64,000 nt of DNA from Lutibacter citreus (GTDB lineage Bacteria > Bacteroidota > Bacteroidia > Flavobacteriales > Flavobacteriaceae). The notes beneath the pieces were generated by a model. The model did not search any database. It was not told the DNA's origin and saw only the letters and a list, made by a program, of their open reading frames with translations. The translations under genes and the position numbers were made by a program. Position 1 is the stretch's first letter, and every line of letters begins with the position of its first letter. The stretch covers positions 1 to 64,000 of the forward strand of contig NZ_QEIH01000002.1 of the NCBI RefSeq assembly GCF_003260195.1, given 5' to 3'. Positions 53,245-63,059 of the stretch are shown here, one piece after another.

Positions 53245-54831
53245 TTAAAGTTTAGATAGGTGATTACTTAAACTTTCATCACGTCTAAGGTCAAGTTTTT
53301 TACGAATTCTAGACCTAGCAACATGTACACTATTAAGTGATATTCCTAAAAGATGAGACATTTCTTTACTATCAAAATTCAGTTTTATTAATGCGCAGTG
53401 TTTTAAATCTGTAGTTGTTAATTCAGGATTTAATTTATGGAGTTTCTTATAAAATGTTGTATTCGTTTGAGAAAATCTTAAATGAAAATCATTCCATATC
53501 TTTTTATTACTGTGTTTATATTTGCGATTTAATACTTTAAAATTTTCCGGATCATTTATTTTTAAAGACTCCAACAGCTCTTTTACTAAATGTTCTTTTT
53601 CAATAAGCTGCAATGCATTTGTAGTTAACTCTTTATTTTTAACCTCTAAAATAGCTTCATTTTTTTCATTTTCTTGGTTTTGTTCTTGAGACATTCTTTT
53701 CATTCTAAAAATAAGTCTGAACGTAACAAACCCAATTACCACCAACAATATTAATATTCCAACTAATAATTTTAATCTAAACTTAGCCTTATCGTTTGAT
53801 TCTATAAGTTTTTCTTGAGCTATAATTTGCTCTTCTTTTTTTACTAAATCTTCCTTATATTTATTTTTAATCTCAAATAAAACTTGATTTTGTTTACTTT
53901 GAGTGTTATATAAATTATCTGATATTCTTTTAGATTCTTGAAGTCTTAAAAATGCTCCCTTACTATTGTTTTTCTTTAAATAAGCATTTGCTAATTTTTC
54001 AAGAATAATGGGTTTCAATTTTAAATTAGATTGAAAAGAATCTATGGAATTGATAGATTTCTCATAATAGTAAATAGCACTATCACCTTGATCTAAAGCC
54101 GATTTCAATTCAGCCAAAAAATAATAAGTGGAAGATTGAAAACCTAACTTTTGTTTTTCGAAAAAAGGCACTAAATTGGTGAAATATTCCTTTGCTTTTG
54201 GATAATTTCCTTGTTTGGTATAAATAAAACCATAGTGAGCATCCACAAAATGTAAGCGTTTTTGGGAAGTATTTATTATATAGCAAGAATCAAGATATGG
54301 CAATGCTTTTTTATAAGATTTCATTTCAATATATCTAACCGCCACATCTAGATAACTAGATATTAAAGAATCATTACTTTTTAATGTAGTTTTAATATTA
54401 TGAACAGAAAGGTTATGTGCCATTATTGTATGTTGAAGCGCGATACTATCCTTACCATAGATTCCATATAAAATTCCAAGAATACTATGAATTTCTATAG
54501 ATGGTTTTTTATTTAAAATTTGGTTAGAAATAGGAAGAACATCAAATAAAAGATCAAAAGCAATTGTAAACTGACCTCGTCTCATTTCTATATCTGATAA
54601 GTTGATTGTACATCTCAAATAATTTACTGTATCACCTTTTTTAATAAAATATTCAGCTCCCTCTTTAAAATACTTATATGCATCTTGGGTATTCAATTGA
54701 ATCATTTTAAAGCGATTCTTTAAATAGTTCTCTTTGGAATAAATGCTATCCTCTTTTGATTGCGCTATTATTCCCGGTAAAAAGAACCGGAACAAAAAAA
54801 TTAATAATAAATATTTTTTAGCTGAATTCAT
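53245..54831 (-). CDS. TPR sensor with transmembrane helix and LuxR-like HTH
   Basis: 528 residues with a signal peptide, about seven TPR-like helix pairs (residues 45-330), one transmembrane helix near 355-373 (FRLKLLVGILILLVVIGFVTF), a coiled coil to about 425, and a C-terminal helix-turn-helix (LTTTDLKHCALIKLNFDSKE then MSHLLGISLNSVHVARSRI). This is a Bacteroidota membrane-anchored transcription factor. It lies beside a GH29 gene, perhaps its target, but the link is inferred. Confidence 0.85.
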   Translation of the reverse strand: MNSAKKYLLLIFLFRFFLPGIIAQSKEDSIYSKENYLKNRFKMIQLNTQDAYKYFKEGAEYFIKKGDTVNYLRCTINLSDIEMRRGQFTIAFDLLFDVLPISNQILNKKPSIEIHSILGILYGIYGKDSIALQHTIMAHNLSVHNIKTTLKSNDSLISSYLDVAVRYIEMKSYKKALPYLDSCYIINTSQKRLHFVDAHYGFIYTKQGNYPKAKEYFTNLVPFFEKQKLGFQSSTYYFLAELKSALDQGDSAIYYYEKSINSIDSFQSNLKLKPIILEKLANAYLKKNNSKGAFLRLQESKRISDNLYNTQSKQNQVLFEIKNKYKEDLVKKEEQIIAQEKLIESNDKAKFRLKLLVGILILLVVIGFVTFRLIFRMKRMSQEQNQENEKNEAILEVKNKELTTNALQLIEKEHLVKELLESLKINDPENFKVLNRKYKHSNKKIWNDFHLRFSQTNTTFYKKLHKLNPELTTTDLKHCALIKLNFDSKEMSHLLGISLNSVHVARSRIRKKLDLRRDESLSNHLSKL

Positions 54832-54955
54832 TAATTTTTCAAGAATGATTTATTTATTATTCAAATATCCGAAAAATATAGTTTGTATTTTAGGTCATAC
54901 AGCTAAAGTTAAGTTTAAATATAGTTCGTTTTTAAGGTTTAAGCTTGATAGATGG

Positions 54956-54963
54956 TACTTTTG
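54956..54963 (+). promoter_or_regulatory. -7 box upstream of the GH29 gene
   Basis: TACTTTTG, matching TAnnTTTG, 49 bases before the ATG at 55013. Confidence 0.45.
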
Positions 54964-55012
54964 AAGTATTGAAAAACAGTGATTTAAATTAATCTATAGA
55001 AAAGTTAACAGT

Positions 55013-57271
55013 ATGATGAAAAAACTGCATTTATTGAGCTTATTTTTGGTAATTATAGTGGGATGTTCTAATCCTCAACCAAAATTTGAACCAACTGTTG
55101 AATCACTTCAGCAGTATGAAACACCTGAATGGTTTAGCGAAGCTAAATTTGGAATATGGGTGTGTTGGAACGCCTATACAGTTCCTGCAGTAGGTGATTG
55201 GTATGCGAGGAATATGTACATTGAAGGACATCCACATTACAAATATCATCTTGAAAATTATGGACATCCATCAGAATTTGGCTACAAAGATATTATTCAA
55301 AAATGGGATGGAGAGGAATTTAACGCTGAGGAATTAGTTGATTTATTTGTAGATATTGGAGCCAAATATATTGTAGGAATGGCAAATCATCATGATAATT
55401 TTGATTTATGGAATTCAAAACACCATTCTTGGAATTCGGTAAACTATGGACCTAAGCGAGATATCATGGGCGAGTTTCAAAAAGCTGTTAGAAAGTATGA
55501 AAGTCAAGGAATAAGATGGGGAGTTACCAGTCATGTTGAACGTGCATCTTGTTGGTTTCAAACAAATAAAGGAGCCGATAAAAGTGGAAAGTACGCAGGT
55601 ATTCCATATGACGGGAATGAAAAAAAATATGAAGAATTATACCTCCCACCTGATCCAAATGGTGATGTAAAACCAACGCAACCTTCTAAAGCTCCAGAAT
55701 ATTGGAAAGAAAATTGGTTAGCACGTTGCAAAGATTTATTTGATAATTATGATCCTGATTTTTTCTACGTTGATGGTGGAGTACCTTTTCCCGGAGATGA
55801 CAAAGGTGAAACAGGATTGGAAATGATTTCATATTTATACAATCAAAGTATGAATCGTAATGAAGGTATTAATGAATCTGTAATGTGCATAAAAGATTGG
55901 TATAAAAAAGCTCCAAAAGGAGAGTGGGGTTACTATTGGGATGGTATTGCTACATTGAACTTGGAACGTGCTCGACTTCCTCAAATACGAAAAAAACCTT
56001 GGCAAACTGACACCTCTATTGGAGATTGGACTTACGTAAAAGATGGAAAGTACCGTTCAGCAAAAGAGATAATTCATGAGCTTATTGATATTGTTTCAAA
56101 AAATGGTAACATGTTACTGAATGTAAGTCCTATGTCTAATGGGAAATTAGATGAAAAGGCATTTAATCTTTTAAAGGAAATTGGAACTTGGATGAAAGTT
56201 AATGGTGAATCTATATATGGCACAAAACCTTGGCTTACGAGTGGTGCAGGTAATCAAAGAATTGTTAAAAAAGACAATAATTTATTGTATTTGAGTTTAA
56301 TGGAAATACCAAAAAACAATAAAGTTACTATCCCATATATTGCTTCTCAGAAAGGAAAATCGTTAGGTATAACTTCAATTACGGTTTTAGGTCAAGAAAA
56401 CAAAAAAATAAATTGGATTTCAGATGAAAACGGCTTGATTCTAAATTTACCCGCCGACATTAAAGATATGCCTGCAATTGTACTTAAAATTCAGGCTGAT
56501 GGAATTCAAAATTACGATGAAGCAGCGATTATAAAATTGTCCGACCGTACTGAAGAATTGACTAAGTGGTGGGAAAATCAATCTACCATAAAAACAGCAG
56601 CAGGCTTTAAAAAAATCACTTGCGATTTCAAAAACAGAATATGGGCAATTAAGAATGATAATTCTTTAATTGAATTAAAAGACGGTAACGAAATTCCATT
56701 GGGAATTAAAGCTCAAGACGTTGGAGCAAGTTCCAGCGGCATTGTTTATACTTCATTGGACAGAAGTGTATATCTACATACATTTCGCCCTTTGGAATGG
56801 GTAGATTTACCTGATGATAATAATGTGAAAAATTTTACAAGTGAAGATGGGAAAAAGTGGATTCAATTACCAGGTATTAAAGCGACTCGATGTGACATCA
56901 CTCAAACAGGAACCGTTTGGGTTATCGATAAAAATGAAAAGGTGAATTATTATAATGACCTAGTTTGGAAGATGCTAGATAAAAAAGCTGAAGATATTGC
57001 TTGCGGAGGCGGTTGGGTTGGAAGCACAGCGGTAATAAGTAATGGACAGTTAGAAAGTTTCGAAGGAACGCATTGGGAAAATAAAGGAGGGGAAAATTTA
57101 ATAGCTTTAGATATTTCTATTAATAAGGAGGTTATTGTAACACTTAACAAAAAAGGAGATGTTATACTCTATGATGAAATGGGATCTGTGAAAATTGATG
57201 AAAATGAAGCCTACAAGGATATAAGTTGTGGCCTAAGTAATAATATTGAATCCATTTCTCTAAATAAATGA
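55013..57271 (+). CDS. GH29 alpha-L-fucosidase lipoprotein with propeller-like C-terminal domain
   Basis: 752 residues, lipobox at Cys18 (IVGCS). GH29 hallmarks are WFSEAKFGIWVCWNAYTVP near residue 40, GMANHHDNFDLWNS, and the nucleophile Asp in DPDFFYVDGGVPF. A beta-sandwich follows to about 510. The last 220 residues carry repeated Trp-rich strands (ITCDFKNRIWAI, DITQTGTVWVIDKN, SINKEVIVTLNKKGDVILYD), resembling a tectonin-type propeller, probably for sugar or surface binding. It may remove fucose from sulfated algal glycans. Confidence 0.85.
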   Translation: MMKKLHLLSLFLVIIVGCSNPQPKFEPTVESLQQYETPEWFSEAKFGIWVCWNAYTVPAVGDWYARNMYIEGHPHYKYHLENYGHPSEFGYKDIIQKWDGEEFNAEELVDLFVDIGAKYIVGMANHHDNFDLWNSKHHSWNSVNYGPKRDIMGEFQKAVRKYESQGIRWGVTSHVERASCWFQTNKGADKSGKYAGIPYDGNEKKYEELYLPPDPNGDVKPTQPSKAPEYWKENWLARCKDLFDNYDPDFFYVDGGVPFPGDDKGETGLEMISYLYNQSMNRNEGINESVMCIKDWYKKAPKGEWGYYWDGIATLNLERARLPQIRKKPWQTDTSIGDWTYVKDGKYRSAKEIIHELIDIVSKNGNMLLNVSPMSNGKLDEKAFNLLKEIGTWMKVNGESIYGTKPWLTSGAGNQRIVKKDNNLLYLSLMEIPKNNKVTIPYIASQKGKSLGITSITVLGQENKKINWISDENGLILNLPADIKDMPAIVLKIQADGIQNYDEAAIIKLSDRTEELTKWWENQSTIKTAAGFKKITCDFKNRIWAIKNDNSLIELKDGNEIPLGIKAQDVGASSSGIVYTSLDRSVYLHTFRPLEWVDLPDDNNVKNFTSEDGKKWIQLPGIKATRCDITQTGTVWVIDKNEKVNYYNDLVWKMLDKKAEDIACGGGWVGSTAVISNGQLESFEGTHWENKGGENLIALDISINKEVIVTLNKKGDVILYDEMGSVKIDENEAYKDISCGLSNNIESISLNK

Positions 57272-57319
57272 GCGCTTTGATTAATTAAAAAAAGTTTTTC
57301 AAATTTGTTACTCTAAAAG

Positions 57320-57485
57320 TTGGTAAAGAATCTCTCATAAGTAAAAAGAGATTCTTCATTTCAGTTTGCTGCATTAAGAATGACAGTTTGTATCGTCATA
57401 CCGGTGAAAATAGGTATCTATTTCGTGTCAATTGGTTTTATGCTATGGATTCCTGCCTTCACAGGAATGACAAGTTCGGTGCAAT
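57320..57485. repeat. Dispersed intergenic repeats with hairpins
   Basis: AAGAATCTCT (57326-57335) pairs with AGAGATTCTT (57347-57356). A second unit ATTCCTG-ccttca-CAGGAAT then GACA lies near 57448-57472, and AAGAATGACA near 57376. These are the common flavobacterial short repeats and relate to 51016-51101. They lie between convergent genes. Confidence 0.55.
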
Positions 57486-57505
57486 CACTGATAGGTTCGA
57501 AATTG

Positions 57506-58207
57506 TTAATTAGAAAGTGCCCAGTAAATACCAATAACCAAAGCAAATAAGCCACCTGCTAAACGAATTCCTTTGAAAAAAGTATCGTTATGATCTTTTT
57601 TAGAGAAATCGGAAATGCTACCAATTACCATTGCAAAAGAAATCATTGCAATTATAGTTCCTATGGCAAAACCTATAATATATTTTATGGAATCAATTTT
57701 TGAAGTAAATCCAATTACAGGAAGGAATAATAAAAAGTGAGCAATTCCGGCTAAACCGTGAATAAACCCAACTGAAGTTGAGGCGATAATTCCTTGTTTT
57801 AATTTTGGATGCTTATGGTTGTGTTTTCCTTCTGAATTGTGAAGGTGTGAGTGCTTGTGAATTGCAGGGTTTTCTTCCGTATGAATATGAACGTGTTTAT
57901 GATTTTGCTTTTCTTTAAAAATTTTAAAAAGAATCCAAACTCCTAAACTAATTAATACAATTCCTACAAATTGTTCACTATGTTTTGATATTTTTTCAAT
58001 AGGAATTAAATTTTTAAAAAACAAAAATAAAACACCAATAGAAAGCATTCCTAATAAATGACCAACACCCCAGAATAAACCAACTTTCCAAGCTTTCTTT
58101 TTACTTTCAATTGCAAATGGAGTAACAGCAGCCAAATGATCTGGACCAGATATTACATGTAATATTGCGGCAATAATACCTGCGAATAACGGGAAAATTG
58201 TTTCCAT
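57506..58207 (-). CDS. UreH/NicO-like nickel or cobalt transporter candidate
   Basis: 233 residues with about six hydrophobic segments. The first motif HVISGPDHLAAVTP resembles the HxxxxxDH of UreH-type nickel transporters, and a His-rich loop (residues about 103-133, with HKHVHIH, HKHSHLH and HNHKH) would bind metal. SVGFIHGLAGIAHFLL is a second conserved block. Since the same window codes all six hyp genes, nickel import for a [NiFe] hydrogenase is the best guess. HupE/TauE-like export remains possible. Confidence 0.75.
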   Translation of the reverse strand: METIFPLFAGIIAAILHVISGPDHLAAVTPFAIESKKKAWKVGLFWGVGHLLGMLSIGVLFLFFKNLIPIEKISKHSEQFVGIVLISLGVWILFKIFKEKQNHKHVHIHTEENPAIHKHSHLHNSEGKHNHKHPKLKQGIIASTSVGFIHGLAGIAHFLLFLPVIGFTSKIDSIKYIIGFAIGTIIAMISFAMVIGSISDFSKKDHNDTFFKGIRLAGGLFALVIGIYWALSN

Positions 58208-58373
58208 TTTAATTTATAGAATTAGTAATTCAATTTACATAAAAATGGTTTCTAAATAAAGAAATAACTAGTTGTTTAGAAACATTAGTCACTTTTCTTT
58301 GTCGAAAATAAACTATTTTAAACTTGATTTATATCAAAATATAAACAATTAACAAATTTAAAATCAATTTATT

Positions 58374-59786
58374 ATGAAAAGATTATTATTGTCATTAGTT
58401 ACAATTTTAGCTCTTGTTTCATGTCAAACAGGAACACTAGATGAAATTATTACAACTGAAGAATCTCTAGATCTCGAAGGTGATTATTCGTTTCTTCAAA
58501 GTAAAAATTCTTCCACCAAAAACTCATTTATGGTAATTTCTAAATCTGAAACTTTATCGTATAAGCTGGAAGTATCTATTAAAAAGTATGGAGATATTGT
58601 ACGTACTATTCCAGAAATTGGAATAGCAATAGTAAGATCTTCAGATCCTAAATTTGAACGAAATGTTTTAAGTATTAATGGTGTGAAATCTGTGGTTCCT
58701 GATTTAACTGTAAATTGGTTGGAGCCAATTAACATTAAACCTATGGCAAACCCAATTAGTATAGGTGATGATGATACTTCTTTTAATCTTCAATGGGGAT
58801 TAGATGCCATTGATGCCCCTGAAGCTTGGAATGCCGGCTATCAAGGAAGCAATACAAAAGTGTTTGTTTTAGATAGTGGTATAGATGCCGAACACCCAGA
58901 TTTAGCTTCAAATTTAAATACTGAGCTTTCTGCATCATTTGTTCCAGATGAGGATTGGAATATTCAACCTGGGTTGTACTTTAATCATGGGACTCATGTT
59001 GCAGGTATTATTGCAGCAGTTGATAATGACCGAGGAATAATTGGTGTTGCGCCAATGACAGAGATAGTTGCTGTTAAAGTTTTATCAGAATATACAGGAA
59101 GTGGAGCCTTTAGTGGAATAAATGAAGGAATAGTTTATGCGGCAAATAATGGTGCTGATGTAATAAATATGAGTTTAGGTGCAACATTGAATAAAAATGG
59201 TAAATTCTATGACGAAGATGGAAATTATGAAGGTAAAATTCCATCAAAATTTATTCAAGAAATAGTTCAAGCACAACAAAGAGCAATTAATTATGCTTAT
59301 AAAAAAGGGGTTACAATAATTACCTCTGCAGGAAATTCTAGTATGAATGCTGATGGAAATGGCTCAACAGTTGTATTGCCAGCCGATTTAAATAATGTTA
59401 TTACTGTATCTGCAACTGCTCCCTTTGCATGGGCGTATGATACTACAACAGATTTAGATGAATTTGCTTCTTATTCAAACTATGGAACTTCATTAGTTGA
59501 TATTGCTGCCCCAGGAGGTGATTTTGATTCTCCATATGATTACTGGTGGTATGATATGGTTTATAGTACAGTTAGTGAAGGTTATACATGGACAGCTGGA
59601 ACAAGTATGGCTTCTCCGCATGTAGCAGGTGTAGCTGCATTAATTATTGGGAAAAATGGAGGAGAAATGTCTCCTCATAATGTAGCGAAACAGCTATATA
59701 ATACTGCTGATAAAATTGATACTAATGGTGCGAGTGATTTTTATGGTAAAGGCCGTGTAAATGCATATAGAGCAGTTACTGAATAA
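58374..59786 (+). CDS. S8 subtilisin-family serine peptidase, lipoprotein
   Basis: 470 residues, lipobox at Cys17 (LALVSC), an inhibitor-like N-terminal propeptide (about 20-120), and the catalytic triad in FVLDSGIDAEHPDL (Asp167), NHGTHVAG (His205) and GTSMASPH (Ser411). It is an extracytoplasmic protease. Single gene followed by a terminator. Confidence 0.93.
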   Translation: MKRLLLSLVTILALVSCQTGTLDEIITTEESLDLEGDYSFLQSKNSSTKNSFMVISKSETLSYKLEVSIKKYGDIVRTIPEIGIAIVRSSDPKFERNVLSINGVKSVVPDLTVNWLEPINIKPMANPISIGDDDTSFNLQWGLDAIDAPEAWNAGYQGSNTKVFVLDSGIDAEHPDLASNLNTELSASFVPDEDWNIQPGLYFNHGTHVAGIIAAVDNDRGIIGVAPMTEIVAVKVLSEYTGSGAFSGINEGIVYAANNGADVINMSLGATLNKNGKFYDEDGNYEGKIPSKFIQEIVQAQQRAINYAYKKGVTIITSAGNSSMNADGNGSTVVLPADLNNVITVSATAPFAWAYDTTTDLDEFASYSNYGTSLVDIAAPGGDFDSPYDYWWYDMVYSTVSEGYTWTAGTSMASPHVAGVAALIIGKNGGEMSPHNVAKQLYNTADKIDTNGASDFYGKGRVNAYRAVTE

Positions 59787-59797
59787 AATTTAAAACT

Positions 59798-59827
59798 AAA
59801 GCCAGAGTTATTAAAATCTCTGGCTTT
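59798..59827. terminator. Intrinsic terminator between the subtilase and DUF4861 genes
   Basis: AAAGCCAGAG pairs with CTCTGGCTTT around a ten-base loop. It ends the subtilase transcript and may serve the convergent DUF4861 gene. Confidence 0.8.
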
Positions 59828-59891
59828 ATATTTTTAAAAACTTAGAACCTCTTTTAGAGGTAATTAAATGAACTTGTCTAGTTATAAAATT

Positions 59892-61067
59892 TTATTCTAA
59901 AATTTCAACAATAAGAGGACTTTTCAATCTCATTGAAAATTCATTTAAATAACTTTCCCACTCTTGCGGGTTTCTAAATTGAGCACTCTTTACCCAACCA
60001 AACCCAGCATAATAAATAACTTTATTGTTAACAACATTTAAATTAGCATACGCATTACTTAAATCTTTCTTATCTGTATCATATTTTTCAAAATCAACAA
60101 AATATTCTTTAGAAGCCAAAATTGCTGTTCCTAATTCTGAATCGACATGTGGTTGCCAATAGCTAACCCATCCATTTTCATTATTTCCTGAAACCACACC
60201 ATCTTTTTCATGCAAAGTTAACCCTGCAGAAACAGATGCTGTTCCTGTTAATGAAATTTCAAATTTTGAAAAATTACTTCCCTTATCTAATGATATAATT
60301 CTAGATTCTTGTATCGTATTTCCATCAACATCCCAATCATTATAATTTAAATAAAAGCTAGTTCTAATAGGGCCAGTTGTAATGGTTTTCCAATCGGTAT
60401 AATTTTTTGAAAAATAATAAGAACTATCCTTTTTTATGGCAATACCTCCTACTCCTCTACTTACACCAACATGGAAATTATCCAATCCTTCACCAGTATC
60501 TTCGTGATAACTTCCTGTTTTATCAGTGGTTTTTTTATACCATTTATTAATTATTGGATAATCTACACGCTTTAACCACGCATCCACACCACTTGAAAGT
60601 GTACCTCCAGGAATATTATCTTCTATCATTTTTTGAGCAGTTGGACCATACACTCTAAATGCAACTTTATCATTTTCCCAAGCGTAATCATCCGTTCTTT
60701 CAGGAACAAATCTCGAATAACAAATTTCTTCAGAGATTGGTCTTTCTTCATTTGAAACAGTAATTATTTCAAACTTCTCTTTTGAATTGGCTGCTATTTT
60801 TGGTTGAAATAACAATTGATCCATCACTCCATCACCATCAATATCTACCAATTGTGATATTTGAATTTTATTAGAACTATTATTTCGAATTCCTATTGTT
60901 GTTAAATCTTCAACCTCTAAAAATTCTTTAGTTAATTCAATAGTTTCAAAAGATCTATCAATATTTAATGTGTTTTCAACCACAATAAACTTTGATTTGC
61001 TTTGTTTTGAACAACAAACAAACAATAAAACACTTAGTATTATAAATGTGAATTTAATAAATTTCAT
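59892..61067 (-). CDS. DUF4861 lipoprotein (uronate-glycan locus)
   Basis: 391 residues from the ATG at 61067, with a lipobox CCSKQ near residue 20. DUF4861 proteins are found in loci for pectin, alginate and similar uronic-acid glycans and are thought to bind or cleave them, but no reaction is proven here. The sequence has WKTITTGPIRTSFYLNY and GTASVSAGLTLHEKDG. It lies 22 bases after kduI. Confidence 0.8.
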   Translation of the reverse strand: MKFIKFTFIILSVLLFVCCSKQSKSKFIVVENTLNIDRSFETIELTKEFLEVEDLTTIGIRNNSSNKIQISQLVDIDGDGVMDQLLFQPKIAANSKEKFEIITVSNEERPISEEICYSRFVPERTDDYAWENDKVAFRVYGPTAQKMIEDNIPGGTLSSGVDAWLKRVDYPIINKWYKKTTDKTGSYHEDTGEGLDNFHVGVSRGVGGIAIKKDSSYYFSKNYTDWKTITTGPIRTSFYLNYNDWDVDGNTIQESRIISLDKGSNFSKFEISLTGTASVSAGLTLHEKDGVVSGNNENGWVSYWQPHVDSELGTAILASKEYFVDFEKYDTDKKDLSNAYANLNVVNNKVIYYAGFGWVKSAQFRNPQEWESYLNEFSMRLKSPLIVEILE

Positions 61068-61089
61068 TACCAAAAATTAAAAGTTTAAA

Positions 61090-61932
61090 CTATCTCATTT
61101 CATTAATTGCACACATATCCATATCGCTATAATCTAGGTTTTCACCTGCCATACCCCAAATAAATGTGTAATTACTAGTTCCTGAACCTGAGTGAATTGA
61201 CCAAGGTGGAGAAATAACAGCTTCATTATTTGCCATCCAAATATGACGTGTTTCATTTGGTTGCCCCATAAAATGACATACTGCCTGATCTTCTGGCACT
61301 TCAATATAAAAATATACTTCCATTCTTCTATCATGAACGTGTGCTGGCATTGTATTCCATACACTACCACTTTTTAAAGTAGTCATACCCATTTGTAATT
61401 GACAAACATCAACAACGCTGTTTACAATATATTTTCTTAATGTACGTGCATTTGCAGTTTCAGGAGAACCTAATTCAACAACCTCAACATCATTAATCCC
61501 AATTTTTTTAATAGGAAATGCTTTGTGAGCAGGTGTAGAGTTTAAATAATATTGTGCAGGATTAGAAGATGATTTACTTGAAAAAACAACACTTTTATTC
61601 CCTTGTCCAACATATAATGCTTCCTTATGGTCCAATGCATATTCAACACCATCAACAGTTACAATTCCAGAACCTCCAATGTTAATAATCCCTAATTCTC
61701 TTCTATCAAGAAAATTTTCAGACTTCAAAGTATCTAAAGTTTCTAAAACAAGACTTCCTTTTGTAGGAACAGCACTACCAACCATAAATCTGTCATAATG
61801 AGAATACACCCATTTCACTTGGTCAGCAACCATTAAATCCTTTACCAAAAACTCATCCCTTAAGGCTTGAGTATCATATTTTTTTACTGCTTCAGGCCCA
61901 GAAGCATATCTAACTTCATAATTTGTATTCAT
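61090..61932 (-). CDS. kduI: 5-dehydro-4-deoxy-D-glucuronate isomerase
   Basis: 280 residues from the ATG at 61932 (family length 276-281); an upstream ATG at 61983 would lie in the operator. Zinc-binding residues appear as PAHVHDRRMEVYFYIEVPE and SIHSG. KduI converts 5-keto-4-deoxyuronate, the product of unsaturated uronate hydrolysis, toward the Entner-Doudoroff pathway. It pairs with the GH88 enzyme downstream of the LacI gene. Confidence 0.96.
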   Translation of the reverse strand: MNTNYEVRYASGPEAVKKYDTQALRDEFLVKDLMVADQVKWVYSHYDRFMVGSAVPTKGSLVLETLDTLKSENFLDRRELGIINIGGSGIVTVDGVEYALDHKEALYVGQGNKSVVFSSKSSSNPAQYYLNSTPAHKAFPIKKIGINDVEVVELGSPETANARTLRKYIVNSVVDVCQLQMGMTTLKSGSVWNTMPAHVHDRRMEVYFYIEVPEDQAVCHFMGQPNETRHIWMANNEAVISPPWSIHSGSGTSNYTFIWGMAGENLDYSDMDMCAINEMR

Positions 61933-61968
61933 AATTAACTTTTTAATTTCTTCGTAAAAGTACAAATT

Positions 61969-62002
61969 ATTTTTAAAATACAATCGATTGTATTTTAAAA
62001 AT
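61969..62002. promoter_or_regulatory. 34-base perfect palindrome, LacI-type operator
   Basis: The centre TACAATCGATTGTA extends on both sides to a perfect 34-base palindrome between kduI (minus) and the LacI gene (plus). The CG centre and length are typical of LacI-family operators. It ends 7 bases before the -7 box of the LacI gene and lies 36 bases ahead of kduI, so it can control both transcripts. Confidence 0.75.
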
Positions 62003-62009
62003 TAAATAC

Positions 62010-62017
62010 TATATTTG
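62010..62017 (+). promoter_or_regulatory. -7 box of the LacI-family gene
   Basis: TATATTTG, a TAnnTTTG match, 26 bases before the ATG at 62044. The palindrome ends just upstream, so the operator overlaps this promoter's upstream part. Confidence 0.6.
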
Positions 62018-62043
62018 AAAAACTAATTTCCATCTCATTAAAA

Positions 62044-63057
62044 ATGAATAAAGGTAAAATTACCATTCATGATATTTCTAAAAACTTAGGAATTGATAGT
62101 TCTACAGTTTCTAGGGCTTTAAATGACAGTCCTCGTGTTTCAAAAAAAACAAAGGAAAAAATTCTAAAAAAAGCTGAAGAATTAGGTTATCAAAGAAATA
62201 GTTTAGCTTCAAAACTTAGAACCAATCGCACAAATACTATTGGAGTAATTGTACCTAGAATATCTCGTCATTTTTTCGCTTCGGTAATTTCCGGAATTGA
62301 AGAAACCGCCTTTGATGCTGGTTACGAAGTAATCATTTGTCAGTCTTTGGATAGCTATGAAAGAGAAAAAAAATTAGTTGACACTTTGTTGTCTAACAGA
62401 GTTGACGGCATTTTAATTTCCATTTCAATGGGAACTACAAATTACGATCATTTTGAAAATTATAAAAACAACGGATTTCCAATTATATTTTTTGATCGCC
62501 CTTGTGAAGTTTCAAAAAACACCAATATTATTATTGACGATTTAAAAGCCAGTCTTGAAGCAACAGAACATTTAATTTTAAATGGTTGTAAAAATATCGC
62601 ACACTTTTCTGGACCGCAAACTATTGAATTATACAGAAGAAGATACAAAGGTTATATAGCAGCTTTAGAAAAATATAATTTTCCAATTCGTGAAGAATTT
62701 ATATTTGAATCTAACTTAATGAAACAAGATGGAATTCAGTGCGCCAAAGAAATTTTAAAACTACCAGAAATTGATGGTGTTTTTTCGGCAAATGATGTAA
62801 CAGCAATTAGCGCCATGCAATATTTAAAAACACAAGGCAAAAAATTGCCTGAAGACATAGCCTTTGTTGGTTTTAGTAATGAACCAATTTCTGCAGTTAT
62901 TGAGCCTTCTTTAACAACAATTAATCAACCAGATTTTGAAATGGGAAAAGTAGCTTCTACCCTACTTTTTAATCAAATTAATAATAAAACTGTTCTAAAT
63001 CAAACCACAATATTAGAACCAGAATTAATAATCCGAAAATCATCTATTAAAAACTAA
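62044..63057 (+). CDS. LacI-family transcriptional regulator
   Basis: 337 residues. DNA-binding helix-turn-helix ITIHDISKNLGIDSSTVSRA at 6-25, hinge helix SLASKLRTNRT, then a periplasmic-binding-like sensor with IGVIVPRISRHFF and VFSANDVTAISAMQYLK. It most probably represses kduI-DUF4861 and its own operon with GH88 until a uronate-derived inducer binds. The adjoining palindrome supports this. Confidence 0.93.
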   Translation: MNKGKITIHDISKNLGIDSSTVSRALNDSPRVSKKTKEKILKKAEELGYQRNSLASKLRTNRTNTIGVIVPRISRHFFASVISGIEETAFDAGYEVIICQSLDSYEREKKLVDTLLSNRVDGILISISMGTTNYDHFENYKNNGFPIIFFDRPCEVSKNTNIIIDDLKASLEATEHLILNGCKNIAHFSGPQTIELYRRRYKGYIAALEKYNFPIREEFIFESNLMKQDGIQCAKEILKLPEIDGVFSANDVTAISAMQYLKTQGKKLPEDIAFVGFSNEPISAVIEPSLTTINQPDFEMGKVASTLLFNQINNKTVLNQTTILEPELIIRKSSIKN

Positions 63058-63059
63058 TT

